Assembly: GCA_018609825.1 (NCBI GenBank)
Contig: JAHEOA010000053.1
Location: 1-18,378, forward strand
Direction of reading: 5' to 3'
DNA length: 18,378 nucleotides
Source: Candidatus Bipolaricaulota bacterium
GTDB lineage: Bacteria > Bipolaricaulota > Bipolaricaulia > RBG-16-55-9
Shown here: positions 7,809 to 14,977 of the stretch, piece by piece
Position numbering within the stretch: position 1 is the stretch's first letter
How the letters are laid out: each line of letters starts with the position of its first letter
The notes under the pieces: model-generated
Database searches by the model: none
What the model saw: the letters and a program-made list of their open reading frames with translations, nothing else
What the model was told of the DNA's origin: nothing
Program-made: the position numbers and the translations under genes

Positions 7809-8558
7809 CTAGTAGAGCGTCTCCTCCATCTCCGACATGAACGGTTCCACCAGGGCTTCCAGGGCGTCGAGGTCTTTGACGACGATCTGGCGGCGATTGA
7901 GCTCAATCAGGCCCCGGTCGGTGAACTGCCGCAGCGTCCGAATGGCCGTTTCGGTGGAGATGCCGGCCAATTCGGCGAGGTCGGCCCGGCTCAGCTTCAG
8001 CTGGAGCTCGGTCCCGCTGCCGTTGTCCGAGCCGTAGCGGTTGGTGAGTGAGAGCAGGATCCGCGCCATGCGCTCCTCGACCTCCTCGTAGGCCGCCTCC
8101 ATGACCTTGGCCTGGAAGCCCTTGACCTGCATCGACAGCCGGGCGGCCAGCTTGAGCAGCAGTTCGGGATAGGCCTGCATGAACGCCAGGAACTGCTCGC
8201 GCGGCAGGAACATCACCTGGGTCGGCTCCAGCGCCTCGGCGGTGGCGGAGTAGACGTCGTTGAACATGTCCTCCTCGCCGAGGGCGCCCGACGGCCCGAC
8301 GATCTTGAGAATCAGCCGATGCTTCTCGTCGCGCTGGGTCAGCTTGACCTGGCCGGAGCAGACGATATAGACGCCGAAGATGGGCGTTTTTTCGCGATAG
8401 AGGACGTCCCCCGTTTCGTAGCGGAGTCGGTTCATGTGGCCCTGCAGCTCCCGCCAGGCCTCCTGATCCAAGTCGGCGAACACCGACAGGCACTTCGAGT
8501 TGGGGCAACTCGGGCAGGTGCTCGTGCGATGGACCGACTGCCCCGCCGGAAACATCAT
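7809..8558 (-). CDS. Crp/Fnr-family regulator with FNR-like N-terminal cysteine cluster
   Basis: The protein has 249 residues from the ATG at 8558. An in-frame ATG at 8600 would add 14 Arg/Glu-rich residues, but it lies at or upstream of the transcription start predicted from the promoter boxes; the 8558 start has GGGAGG 11 bp upstream. The N-terminus holds C15-x2-C18-x4-C23 and a further Cys at 67. This resembles the C-x2-C-x5-C of oxygen-sensing FNR, although the fourth ligand is not at the canonical FNR position. A beta-roll, a dimer helix and a winged helix with S-T-E-T-A-I-R (E203 to R207) follow. By family it would be an oxygen- or redox-sensing regulator through an iron-sulfur cluster (inference). 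The recognition residues ETAIR match those of the regulator at 7055-7777, so both may read the same sites. Confidence 0.87.
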   Translation of the reverse strand: MMFPAGQSVHRTSTCPSCPNSKCLSVFADLDQEAWRELQGHMNRLRYETGDVLYREKTPIFGVYIVCSGQVKLTQRDEKHRLILKIVGPSGALGEEDMFNDVYSATAEALEPTQVMFLPREQFLAFMQAYPELLLKLAARLSMQVKGFQAKVMEAAYEEVEERMARILLSLTNRYGSDNGSGTELQLKLSRADLAELAGISTETAIRTLRQFTDRGLIELNRRQIVVKDLDALEALVEPFMSEMEETLY

Positions 8559-8598
8559 GGCGGCTTCGCCCTCCCTTCGTCCGTGGCGACGACGCTCC

Positions 8599-8661
8599 AT
8601 TTCAGAGTTCAGTGTATACTACTCTGTGATCTATGTCAACCCCGCCGCTGACTGAAATCAG
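8599..8661 (-). promoter_or_regulatory. Promoter of the FNR-like gene, with tandem FNR/CRP-type boxes
   Basis: On the - strand TTGACATAGATCAC (8639-8626) is the best FNR-box match in the window (TTGA...ATCA, 8/10). The second box, CTGACTGAAATCAG on the + strand (8648-8661), lies 22 bp away centre to centre and is part of a longer palindrome at 8649-8664. A -10-like TGAAAT (8604-8599) would put the proximal box near -41. An alternative sigma-70 promoter, TTGACA (8639-8634), 17-bp spacer, TACACT (8616-8611), overlaps the proximal box, in which case a bound regulator would repress. Either way the gene is probably controlled by its own family of sites. Confidence 0.6.
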
Positions 8662-8749
8662 TCAAACGGACGCATCGGGAGTCGATCCCGCATTGCCGTC
8701 GTCGTCCGTGGGTCCGGGCGACCATGCGGCGAGGGCGAGTAGATGGGGA

Positions 8750-10588
8750 TCAACGTTCGAAGCCGGGATGGCACGTGAGGCACGGCTGCACGGATGAGCC
8801 CTCCACCGGCGGCACGCCGTCGTGGCAGTCCCGGCAGAGGTCGTGGTCCAGCGCTGGCAGGGCATTCTCGGGGGCGAGGTTCATGAGCTCGAGGTGGTCG
8901 GTCTCCGGGACGGTTGTGTGACACTGGGCGCAGTCGACCCCGGCGCTTTGCACGTGGCCGTCGTGGGAGAACCGGGCCTCGTCCGAGTTGACCTCGATGG
9001 GCTCGGCGTGGCACCGCTGACAGTCGGCGGTCGACGCCTGCGCCATCGTCTGCTGGCCCGGATGACAGGACGCACACGTCTGCGTCACGTCGCCGTGGTT
9101 CGACTGCTGATACGAAGCCGACGGGTGGCACGTGGCGCAATTGACCCCGCCGTCGACGGCGTGGGTCTTGTGTCGGAACGGCCCGCGGTCGGTCGAGGCG
9201 ACCCGGCCCGCCGCGTCCAGGTGGCAGCCGATGCAGTCGGTCTCGTAGTCGACCTCGGGCCACGGGGGCGACTGCAACTCCGTCGGGACGCTGGCGCTGG
9301 CGCTCTGCAGGGCTTGACGGAGGTCCTGGTGAGCTCCCTTGAGTACGTCGGAGGCGTAGCGCGGATTGTGGATCGTCCGAGCTCGCTCTACGAAGTCGAT
9401 GTTCTCATTAGCCCGCTGATAGGCTTCCGAGCTGGCGGGCACTTGCGAGGCGACGCGCTCGCGCTCCGCCTTGAGTTGATCCAGGCGGCGCGCCATGGTG
9501 CGCGTCCAGTTCTCGTAGACGGGCTTGAAGTTGGCCCCGTGGCAGGACATGCAACTGACCGAGCTCGCCACCTTGCGGTCGCCGTCCGCCATGATATGGC
9601 AGCTCTCACAACTGACGTTGGCGAGATACATCTTGCTCGCGCGCGGCTCGACGTCCTCGCCCCCGAGGCCCACATAGAGGTCGCGCTGTGGCGAGTGGCC
9701 GCCGTCGGCGTGGCACGTGGCGCAGTTGCCCTCCGCGTGCTCAAGCCGCTCGGGCGAGGTGTGTTGGATCTCGTTGTGGCACTGGAGGCACTCCACCTTG
9801 TGGTCGGTCACGTGCTTCTCGTGCAGGAACTCGGTCTCGGCGTAGCGCTCCAGGCGGTCGGGCTTGCTGTGGCAGCTGACGCAGCGGCTCTCGGGGACGT
9901 TGCCTTGGCCCTGCACGACGCCGGAGTGACAGTCGGCGCAGTTCATGTCGTAGCGTTCCACGTCGCCGTGGTCGAACTTCAGGCCGCCTGTGGTGACGGT
10001 CTTGTCAGGCACGTCATGACAGAGGGTGCAGGTCGCGGTGCCGCGGTTGATCCGCTGGTCCTTGAAGTGACAGAGGAAGCAGGTGCTTTCGGTGACGGCG
10101 ATGTGCTCGCCCTGCACGATCTGGCTGTGGCAGGAGGTGCAGCGCAGCTCCTTGCCGCGGCGCATCTCGGCCAAGTGATCCTGGTGATCGAATATCACGT
10201 TCTCGTAGACCTCGCGGCCCGACAGGAGCCGCTGTTCGTGGCACCCCGGTCGGAGGCAGCTGGCGTCGGGGACTTCCGCCCAGGGCTTGGTCCCGTAGGT
10301 GCCGGTGAAGTAGCTGGCCACCATGGACGACGCTTCGAACTTCTTGTGGAGCTCGTTGGTGATGCCGGGCGGAATGTGGCACTCCACGCACTTGACGTCG
10401 TTGTGCGAGGAGGTCTTCCAAGACTCGTAGTACGGCGCCATGACGTGGCACGTCCCGCAGAAGCTGGGCTGGGAACTCACTTCGATGCCGAGGAACAGCG
10501 CTGCCACCAGTAACGGCAAGGCCACGATGGCGATCCAGAGCAGCCGCAGCAGCCAAGACGTCCGTCGCCAGCGCCGGAGCACTTGCAT
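8750..10588 (-). CDS. 19-heme membrane-anchored cytochrome c with NapC/NirT-like N-terminus (second copy)
   Basis: The protein has 612 residues. The N-terminal anchor is at 12-34. The first heme motif, C44-H48, is followed by V-M-A-P-Y...W.TSSHND and the second at C67, as in NapC/NirT quinol dehydrogenases. Eighteen CXXCH motifs plus one CX4CH (C111-L-R-P-G-C-H117) give 19 potential hemes. Twelve lie before and seven after a heme-free helical region (about 355-435) that contains I-H-N-P-R-Y. This 12+7 plan is the same as in the protein at 1393-3315, where the third motif is a normal CLSCH. The gene is last in the Rieske/cytochrome b-associated operon, 5 bp after the stop of the subunit IV fusion. 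It could take electrons from that complex or directly from quinol (inference). Confidence 0.92.
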   Translation of the reverse strand: MQVLRRWRRTSWLLRLLWIAIVALPLLVAALFLGIEVSSQPSFCGTCHVMAPYYESWKTSSHNDVKCVECHIPPGITNELHKKFEASSMVASYFTGTYGTKPWAEVPDASCLRPGCHEQRLLSGREVYENVIFDHQDHLAEMRRGKELRCTSCHSQIVQGEHIAVTESTCFLCHFKDQRINRGTATCTLCHDVPDKTVTTGGLKFDHGDVERYDMNCADCHSGVVQGQGNVPESRCVSCHSKPDRLERYAETEFLHEKHVTDHKVECLQCHNEIQHTSPERLEHAEGNCATCHADGGHSPQRDLYVGLGGEDVEPRASKMYLANVSCESCHIMADGDRKVASSVSCMSCHGANFKPVYENWTRTMARRLDQLKAERERVASQVPASSEAYQRANENIDFVERARTIHNPRYASDVLKGAHQDLRQALQSASASVPTELQSPPWPEVDYETDCIGCHLDAAGRVASTDRGPFRHKTHAVDGGVNCATCHPSASYQQSNHGDVTQTCASCHPGQQTMAQASTADCQRCHAEPIEVNSDEARFSHDGHVQSAGVDCAQCHTTVPETDHLELMNLAPENALPALDHDLCRDCHDGVPPVEGSSVQPCLTCHPGFER

Positions 10589-10593
10589 TCAGC

Positions 10594-12162
10594 TCACCCC
10601 TGGCGCCGCTCCCGACGACGTTCGCGGCGGTAGAGCAACGCGATGACGAGCGCAAGCGCCAGGAAGACCCAGACAAGCGAAAGCCCGACCAGCCGATTGC
10701 GCTGTGCGCTCAAGAGGCCGTGCGCTTCGCCTTGGACCGACTCGGCCACGGACCGGGCCCGTCGGGTGAGGTCTTCCACGCGGTTCACGTCCAGGCTGTG
10801 TTGGACGGGCAACGCCTGCACCAGATACGCACGCGCCTCGGTCAACCGAGACGAGAACGGAGCGACGTTGTGGCCCGCCGCCCGCGCCTGCTCCAGCGAC
10901 GCTTCCGCTCGCCCCAAGGCGTCCGAGGCGCCCTGCAGCAGCGTCTTGAGCGTCTGCCCGCGCGTGACCGCCTTCGACCCTGAGGCGTGACAGTCGGTGC
11001 AGGCGGTCTCGAAGAGCGTTCCGACTGTCGCCTCCAGTTCGACGCTCTTGATCTCGTGGTGTCGGTGGCAGCTGGTACACTCCGCCATGCCCTGCTCGAC
11101 CATTGCTGTCCGGTGAGGGCCCTCGTTGAAATAGGCGCGGGTGCGTCCGTGGCAGGTGCCGCAGACGTCGACGACGTCCTCGACGCCGGGGGGGGCCGTG
11201 CCGTGGCTGCCGTGGCAGTCCGCGCAGCTTGGCGCCTTCACGTTACCCGCTTCCAAGAGGGCCCGCCCATGGACGCCCGACTCGAACGCCTCCACTTGAT
11301 CGGTCGGAAGGTTGTAGGGTGCCATACGCTCGCGATCCTCGTGACACTGGCCGCACGTCGCGGGCACGTTCAGGGGGTTGACGGGGCTGCGGTAGTCGAA
11401 CGCGGGGCGGACGCGGTGGGCCGTGTGACAGTCGCTGCAGACGGCGACGTCGGTGTTGCCGTCCTGCCATTGCTGTCCGTGCCGCGAGGTGAGATACGCG
11501 GCGAACTGATCCGTCGGGAGTCCGTACGGCCGCATGCGTGAAGGATCGGCATGGCAGCCGGCGCACAGCGCGGGCTCATCGGCTCGCGAGGGCGTTCCCC
11601 GAAAGCCTGCGTTGGCCGCATGGGCTGCGTCCTCGTCCAGGGTTTGGGCGTTGCCGCCGTGGCACTGCACGCAGGTGACGCCGGCCTCTGCGTGGCGATT
11701 CTCCAGGTAGTCGGAGCGGAGCTCGCTATGACAGACCGTACATTGGGTCTGCTCCAACGGCACGTCACGCGGGAGCGGTGCCAGTTGCCGGCCGGGGGTC
11801 TGGACGGGCTGGCCGAAGGCGGCATACGAGCCGAGCGCCACCAGGGCGATCAGGATCGCCGTGCCGACGAGCAACGACAGCCACCGTGAGCGTCCCGTCG
11901 ACCGATCCAACGCGGGGAGGACGATCAGTCCGAGAAACAGGGCCACGATGACCAGCAATCCCGCCCCGGCCGGCAGGAGCTGATCCAGGGCATAGAACGG
12001 CAAAAAGTACCAAGGTGTCGACGGCTCGCCCGGACTCAGCGTGTCTATCAGGTCTCCGAGCGGGGGCGTCCAGACCACGGCGAGCGTCCACTGGAGGCCC
12101 AACAGGAGCACCACGACGATCAGCCCGTCCAGCAGCAGATCAGCGACGGTTCGTCGGTTCAA
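10594..12162 (-). CDS. Cytochrome bc subunit IV fused to a nine-heme cytochrome c
   Basis: The protein has 522 residues from a TTG start. Residues 8-31, 62-85 and 94-115 are three membrane helices arranged like cytochrome b6f subunit IV / the C-terminal half of cytochrome b, with S-T-P-W-Y-F-L-P-F-Y-A-L at 48-59 in place of the PEWY loop. Nine CXXCH motifs follow (C141, C164, C200, C242, C270, C313, C334, C362, C388). Then comes a heme-free helical region (400-485) with G-H-N-V and a C-terminal anchor (491-511) with an Arg-rich tail. In Bacillus, QcrC fuses subunit IV to a one-heme cytochrome c; here the cytochrome part is far larger. The catalytic Glu of PEWY at the quinol-oxidising site is replaced by Pro50. 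The gene overlaps the cytochrome b gene by 23 bp, so the two products surely form one complex. Confidence 0.88.
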   Translation of the reverse strand: MNRRTVADLLLDGLIVVVLLLGLQWTLAVVWTPPLGDLIDTLSPGEPSTPWYFLPFYALDQLLPAGAGLLVIVALFLGLIVLPALDRSTGRSRWLSLLVGTAILIALVALGSYAAFGQPVQTPGRQLAPLPRDVPLEQTQCTVCHSELRSDYLENRHAEAGVTCVQCHGGNAQTLDEDAAHAANAGFRGTPSRADEPALCAGCHADPSRMRPYGLPTDQFAAYLTSRHGQQWQDGNTDVAVCSDCHTAHRVRPAFDYRSPVNPLNVPATCGQCHEDRERMAPYNLPTDQVEAFESGVHGRALLEAGNVKAPSCADCHGSHGTAPPGVEDVVDVCGTCHGRTRAYFNEGPHRTAMVEQGMAECTSCHRHHEIKSVELEATVGTLFETACTDCHASGSKAVTRGQTLKTLLQGASDALGRAEASLEQARAAGHNVAPFSSRLTEARAYLVQALPVQHSLDVNRVEDLTRRARSVAESVQGEAHGLLSAQRNRLVGLSLVWVFLALALVIALLYRRERRRERRQG

Positions 12163-12826
12163 GGCCCAATCCCTCCTCGACGACGTCCGGGTCGGGATGC
12201 GACCGCGGCGCGTACAGGCCCTGGCGCGCGACCAGATACAGGTGCAGGACCAACAACCCGACCGTGATCCAGGGGAAGAGGCCCACGTGGAAGACGTAGA
12301 ACCGCAGAAGGGCCCCCTCGCCCAGCTCCTCGACGCCGCCCCAAAGAAACGCGAGCAACAGCGGGCCGAGGAACGGGACCTGCTCGATGGCGGCGCGCGC
12401 CTCGTCGATGGTCCAGAAGGCGGTCTGGTTCCAGGGCAAAAGCGTCCCCGTGAAGCCGAAGGCCAAAAGCAACAACATCAAGAGCATGCCGACGCCCCAG
12501 TTGAACCCGCGACGGCGATAGGCACGCTCCGCGAAGACCCGGATGAGGTGCAACAACGCGAGCAGCACCAGCAGCGAGCTGCCCCACGCATGGAGCCCAC
12601 GGACCAGCCAGCCGAGCGAGGCCGTTCCCATGATGTACTGGATGCTCGGATAGGCGTCGGCCGCCGTCGGCTGATAGTAAACCATGAGCAGGATGCCAGT
12701 GATCACCTGCAGGAGGAAGAGGAAGACCGTCACGCCCCCAAGATAATGGACCCAGCGGATGCGCGGGGAGACCTCGAGTTCCAGTTCGCGCCGTATCGGA
12801 TCGCGTACTCGTTCCAGAAAGTTCAC
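12140..12826 (-). CDS. Cytochrome b6-type subunit of a Rieske/cytochrome b complex
   Basis: The protein has 228 residues from a GTG start, with GGAGG 6 bp upstream. It has four membrane helices and the bis-His heme pairs H79/H93 (13 residues between) and H180/H195 (14 residues between, the b6-type spacing). Further family marks are Y-Y-Q-P-T at 50-54, Q-Y-I-M at 63-66, G-W-L-V-R, the T-G-x-x-L-P-W at 126-132 and the C-terminal R-Q-G-L. The length and the split from subunit IV follow the b6f/Firmicute plan rather than full-length mitochondrial cytochrome b. The Cys that covalently binds heme ci in cytochrome b6 (in Y-C-L-G-G) is Tyr28 here (H-Y-L-G-G). It is the first gene of the operon 12826-8750 and works with the Rieske protein encoded at 15815-16285. 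Confidence 0.93.
   Translation of the reverse strand: MNFLERVRDPIRRELELEVSPRIRWVHYLGGVTVFLFLLQVITGILLMVYYQPTAADAYPSIQYIMGTASLGWLVRGLHAWGSSLLVLLALLHLIRVFAERAYRRRGFNWGVGMLLMLLLLAFGFTGTLLPWNQTAFWTIDEARAAIEQVPFLGPLLLAFLWGGVEELGEGALLRFYVFHVGLFPWITVGLLVLHLYLVARQGLYAPRSHPDPDVVEEGLGLEPTNRR
12171..12177 (-). promoter_or_regulatory. Ribosome-binding site supporting the TTG start of the subunit IV fusion
   Basis: AGGAGGG on the - strand lies 8 bp before the TTG at 12162-12160. No ATG or GTG occurs in frame before the first membrane helix, so the TTG is the best start. Confidence 0.65.
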
Positions 12827-12897
12827 GGTCTCCCTCCCCTTGCTGGGCGTACTCGGACCGATCCCGACGGAAGCACTCCGGCCCGTCTGGCACGACT

Positions 12898-12961
12898 ACC
12901 GTAGTCCGCGCCGCCAAAGGTGGCGATGATCTCGCTCAGGCGGGAAGCTGACCTGGCTCAT
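12898..12961 (-). promoter_or_regulatory. Promoter of the cytochrome b operon, with tandem FNR/CRP-type boxes
   Basis: The intergenic stretch 12827-13008 holds ATGATCTCGCTCAG (12926-12939) and CTGACCTGGCTCAT (12948-12961). Both fit NTGAN-N4-NTCAN and their centres are 22 bp apart. A weak -10, TACGGT (3/6), lies at 12903-12898 on the - strand, which puts the predicted start near 12891 and the boxes at -41.5 and -63.5. The -10 overlaps a 13-bp inverted repeat, GACTACCGTAGTC (12894-12906). Confidence 0.6.
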
Positions 12962-13008
12962 GGCCTCAGCGGGGATGGCAAGACCTCGGCGGTGCACCCA
13001 CGAGGGCG

Positions 13009-14184
13009 TCAGGATTCGGAGGTCGGGCGGGCGGCTGCATCCCCGTGGCCGCTCGGCCACGGGGGCAACAGATGGAGCACGAGCGCCAAAATGGCAAAGG
13101 GCAAGATCAGCAGGCCGACGGTGACCACGATCCCTTCGGGGCCCCAGATCGGCGGCGAGAACTCGAGCAGGCCGCGGAAGCTCTTGGAGATCAGTTGGCC
13201 GCCGATGACGATGTTCCAGCGCATGGCGAGCACGCCGATCATGATCAATACGCCCGACGTGACGCCCGCGACGACCTTGATTCGGGCGCTGCGCGTCAGC
13301 GTCAGGGCGCTGGCCAACAGGATCAGCGGAAGCAGCGTCCCGAAAAGCACCTGGATGACGAAGAAGCTGATGCCGGCTCGTTCGAACAACATCTGCCCCA
13401 CAATGGCCCAGCTTTCCTCGTTCTCATAGACCATGCTGACGACCTCGAACGCCTCGAAGACGAGGTCGACGGTCAGGAATGCGCCAAGCCATGCCATCAG
13501 CATGCGGAGACAGCCCATATCCAGCGGTAGGCGTCGCAGGCGGGACACGAGCACATAGAGCACCAACAATAGCGCCATGCCCGAGACGATGGCCGACAGC
13601 AGAAAGAAGAAGGGCGTCAGTGGGCTCGACCACCAGGGGTTGGCCTTGACGGCGCCGAAGATGAAGCCGACGTAGCCGTGCAGCGTCGACGCCAGCGGGA
13701 TCCCGATAGCGGACAATGCCCAAGCGATGCGGTGGTCGACGCGCTCGGTCCGCTCGGAGACCTCGTAGACGCCGAGCGTCAACGCGCGGTACAGGAAGCG
13801 CGCCGGTCCGTTTGCGGTCTGGGCGTAGCGGACGATGTCCTCGCGGAACGTGAACCAGACCTCCGCGGCCAGCACCACGAAATACGAGAGCCAGATGTAG
13901 CCGAACCCGCTCATTGCCGACGTGAAGTGCGGCGTGATGAAGATCTCGAAGCCGCGCTCCGGCCGACCCAAGTGCAGCAGCAGTGGCAGGGGGGCGACGA
14001 CCAGGAACGCGAGGGCGGTCAGCAAGGAAAAGCGCGCGATCGGCTCGAACGCCTTGATCCGGAAGACGTGGTAGAGCGCCGACACGATGAAGGCCCCGGC
14101 CACCAGGCCCGTGATGTAGGGGTAAAGCACGATCGCGAGCCCCCAGGCGATCTCCATCTCGTTGGGATAGGCGAAGCCCTCCAC
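13009..14184 (-). CDS. NrfD/PsrC-family quinone-interacting membrane protein
   Basis: The protein has 391 residues and about nine hydrophobic helices. It matches the NrfD/PsrC/DsrP/QrcD family of integral membrane subunits, which bind menaquinone without cofactors of their own and pass electrons to a periplasmic four-cluster ferredoxin subunit. The start is read as GTG at 14184, 4 bp after the stop of the FeS gene; its ribosome-binding site is weak, and an ATG nine codons downstream (14157) is an alternative. Family-like marks include the N-terminal segment with P-Y-I-T-G-L-V-A-G-A-F, then H-L-G-R-P-E-R-G and the W-N-I-V-I-G-G-Q near the C-terminus, the last two being typical of PsrC/NrfD proteins. 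It is the last gene of the trio 15564-13009. No molybdopterin catalytic subunit accompanies it here. Confidence 0.9.
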   Translation of the reverse strand: MEGFAYPNEMEIAWGLAIVLYPYITGLVAGAFIVSALYHVFRIKAFEPIARFSLLTALAFLVVAPLPLLLHLGRPERGFEIFITPHFTSAMSGFGYIWLSYFVVLAAEVWFTFREDIVRYAQTANGPARFLYRALTLGVYEVSERTERVDHRIAWALSAIGIPLASTLHGYVGFIFGAVKANPWWSSPLTPFFFLLSAIVSGMALLLVLYVLVSRLRRLPLDMGCLRMLMAWLGAFLTVDLVFEAFEVVSMVYENEESWAIVGQMLFERAGISFFVIQVLFGTLLPLILLASALTLTRSARIKVVAGVTSGVLIMIGVLAMRWNIVIGGQLISKSFRGLLEFSPPIWGPEGIVVTVGLLILPFAILALVLHLLPPWPSGHGDAAARPTSES

Positions 14185-14188
14185 CGCC

Positions 14189-14977
14189 TTAGCGCACCCC
14201 CTTCTCCAAGCCGACGTAAAAGACCCGGGGCTCGGCCCCGAGATCCTGCTTCAGCACCTGGATCCGCTCGTTCCGAACGATCTGACGCACGGCACTGCGC
14301 GGGTCGTCCAGGTCGCCGAACAGGCGTGCGCTCACGGGACAGGCCTCGACGCAAGCGGGCTGGAGGCCGCGGGTGATCCGGTGGTAGCACCACGTACACT
14401 TGTCCACGACGCCGGTCTGCGGCTCCAAAAAGCGAGCCCCATAGGGACAGGCCTGGATGCAGTAGCGACAGCCGATGCAGTGCTCGCGGTCGACGAGGAC
14501 GACGCCGTCCTCGGTCTGATACGTTGCTCCGACAGGACAGACCTGAACGCATGGCGGGTTGTCGCACTGGTTGCAGAGCTTAGGGACGAAGAAGGCCTTT
14601 TCGTACTTCTCCGGATGCTCCTCCGCCTCGAAGCCGTGCATTCCGGCCTCGGGGGAGTCGACTTCCATCTCCAGATCCGGCGTCATCTGGTAGCGCTCGA
14701 TCCAGGTTCGGGTGAACTCGGCGCCCTTGACGACGTCGTTTTCCTTGTTGCAGGCGATGACGCAGCGGCCGCAGCCGATGCAGCGGGTCGCGTCCACGAC
14801 GAACGCCCAGCGCCGCTGGCCCCAGTCCGCCGTGGGCCCCGAGTCCTGTGCCGCTTCCGTCAGCAGGCCGGCCAGCGGGAGGCCGAGCGTGGTCAGGCCG
14901 GTCACGCCGCCGCCGGCGGTCGCCAATCGGATGAAGGCTCGTCGGGTCAGCGATGGGTCCATGGAAGCCCCCCTCAT
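14189..14977 (-). CDS. Tat-exported ferredoxin-like subunit with four [4Fe-4S] motifs (NrfC/PsrB/QrcC type)
   Basis: The protein has 262 residues. A twin-arginine signal (T-R12-R13-A-F-I-R-L-A followed by a hydrophobic stretch) shows export in folded form. Sixteen cysteines form four clusters: CIGCGRCVIAC, CNQCDNPPCVQVC, CIGCRYCIQAC and C-x2-C-x11-C-x3-C ending in ACVEAC. This is the canonical layout of the electron-transfer subunits NrfC, PsrB, DsrO and QrcC, which pair with NrfD-type membrane proteins. The first ATG (14977) overlaps the upstream cytochrome stop by 4 bp. A second ATG, at 14962, sits just after GAGGGGGG and may be the true start; either keeps the Tat motif. Its likely role is to carry electrons between the NrfD-type quinone site and the hexaheme cytochrome encoded upstream. 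Confidence 0.92.
   Translation of the reverse strand: MRGASMDPSLTRRAFIRLATAGGGVTGLTTLGLPLAGLLTEAAQDSGPTADWGQRRWAFVVDATRCIGCGRCVIACNKENDVVKGAEFTRTWIERYQMTPDLEMEVDSPEAGMHGFEAEEHPEKYEKAFFVPKLCNQCDNPPCVQVCPVGATYQTEDGVVLVDREHCIGCRYCIQACPYGARFLEPQTGVVDKCTWCYHRITRGLQPACVEACPVSARLFGDLDDPRSAVRQIVRNERIQVLKQDLGAEPRVFYVGLEKGVR

Noticed and set aside
8676..8690. Small hairpin CGGGA-N5-TCCCG after the 19-heme gene as a terminator
   Set aside because: Only a 5-bp stem and no T-run; too weak to call.
8822..10513. A 563-codon open frame on the + strand opposite the 19-heme gene
   Set aside because: Its product is a low-complexity Ala/Val/Gly/Leu/Asp-rich sequence mirroring the Cys-His-rich gene on the other strand. 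GC-rich codons keep the opposite frame open, and no domain is seen.
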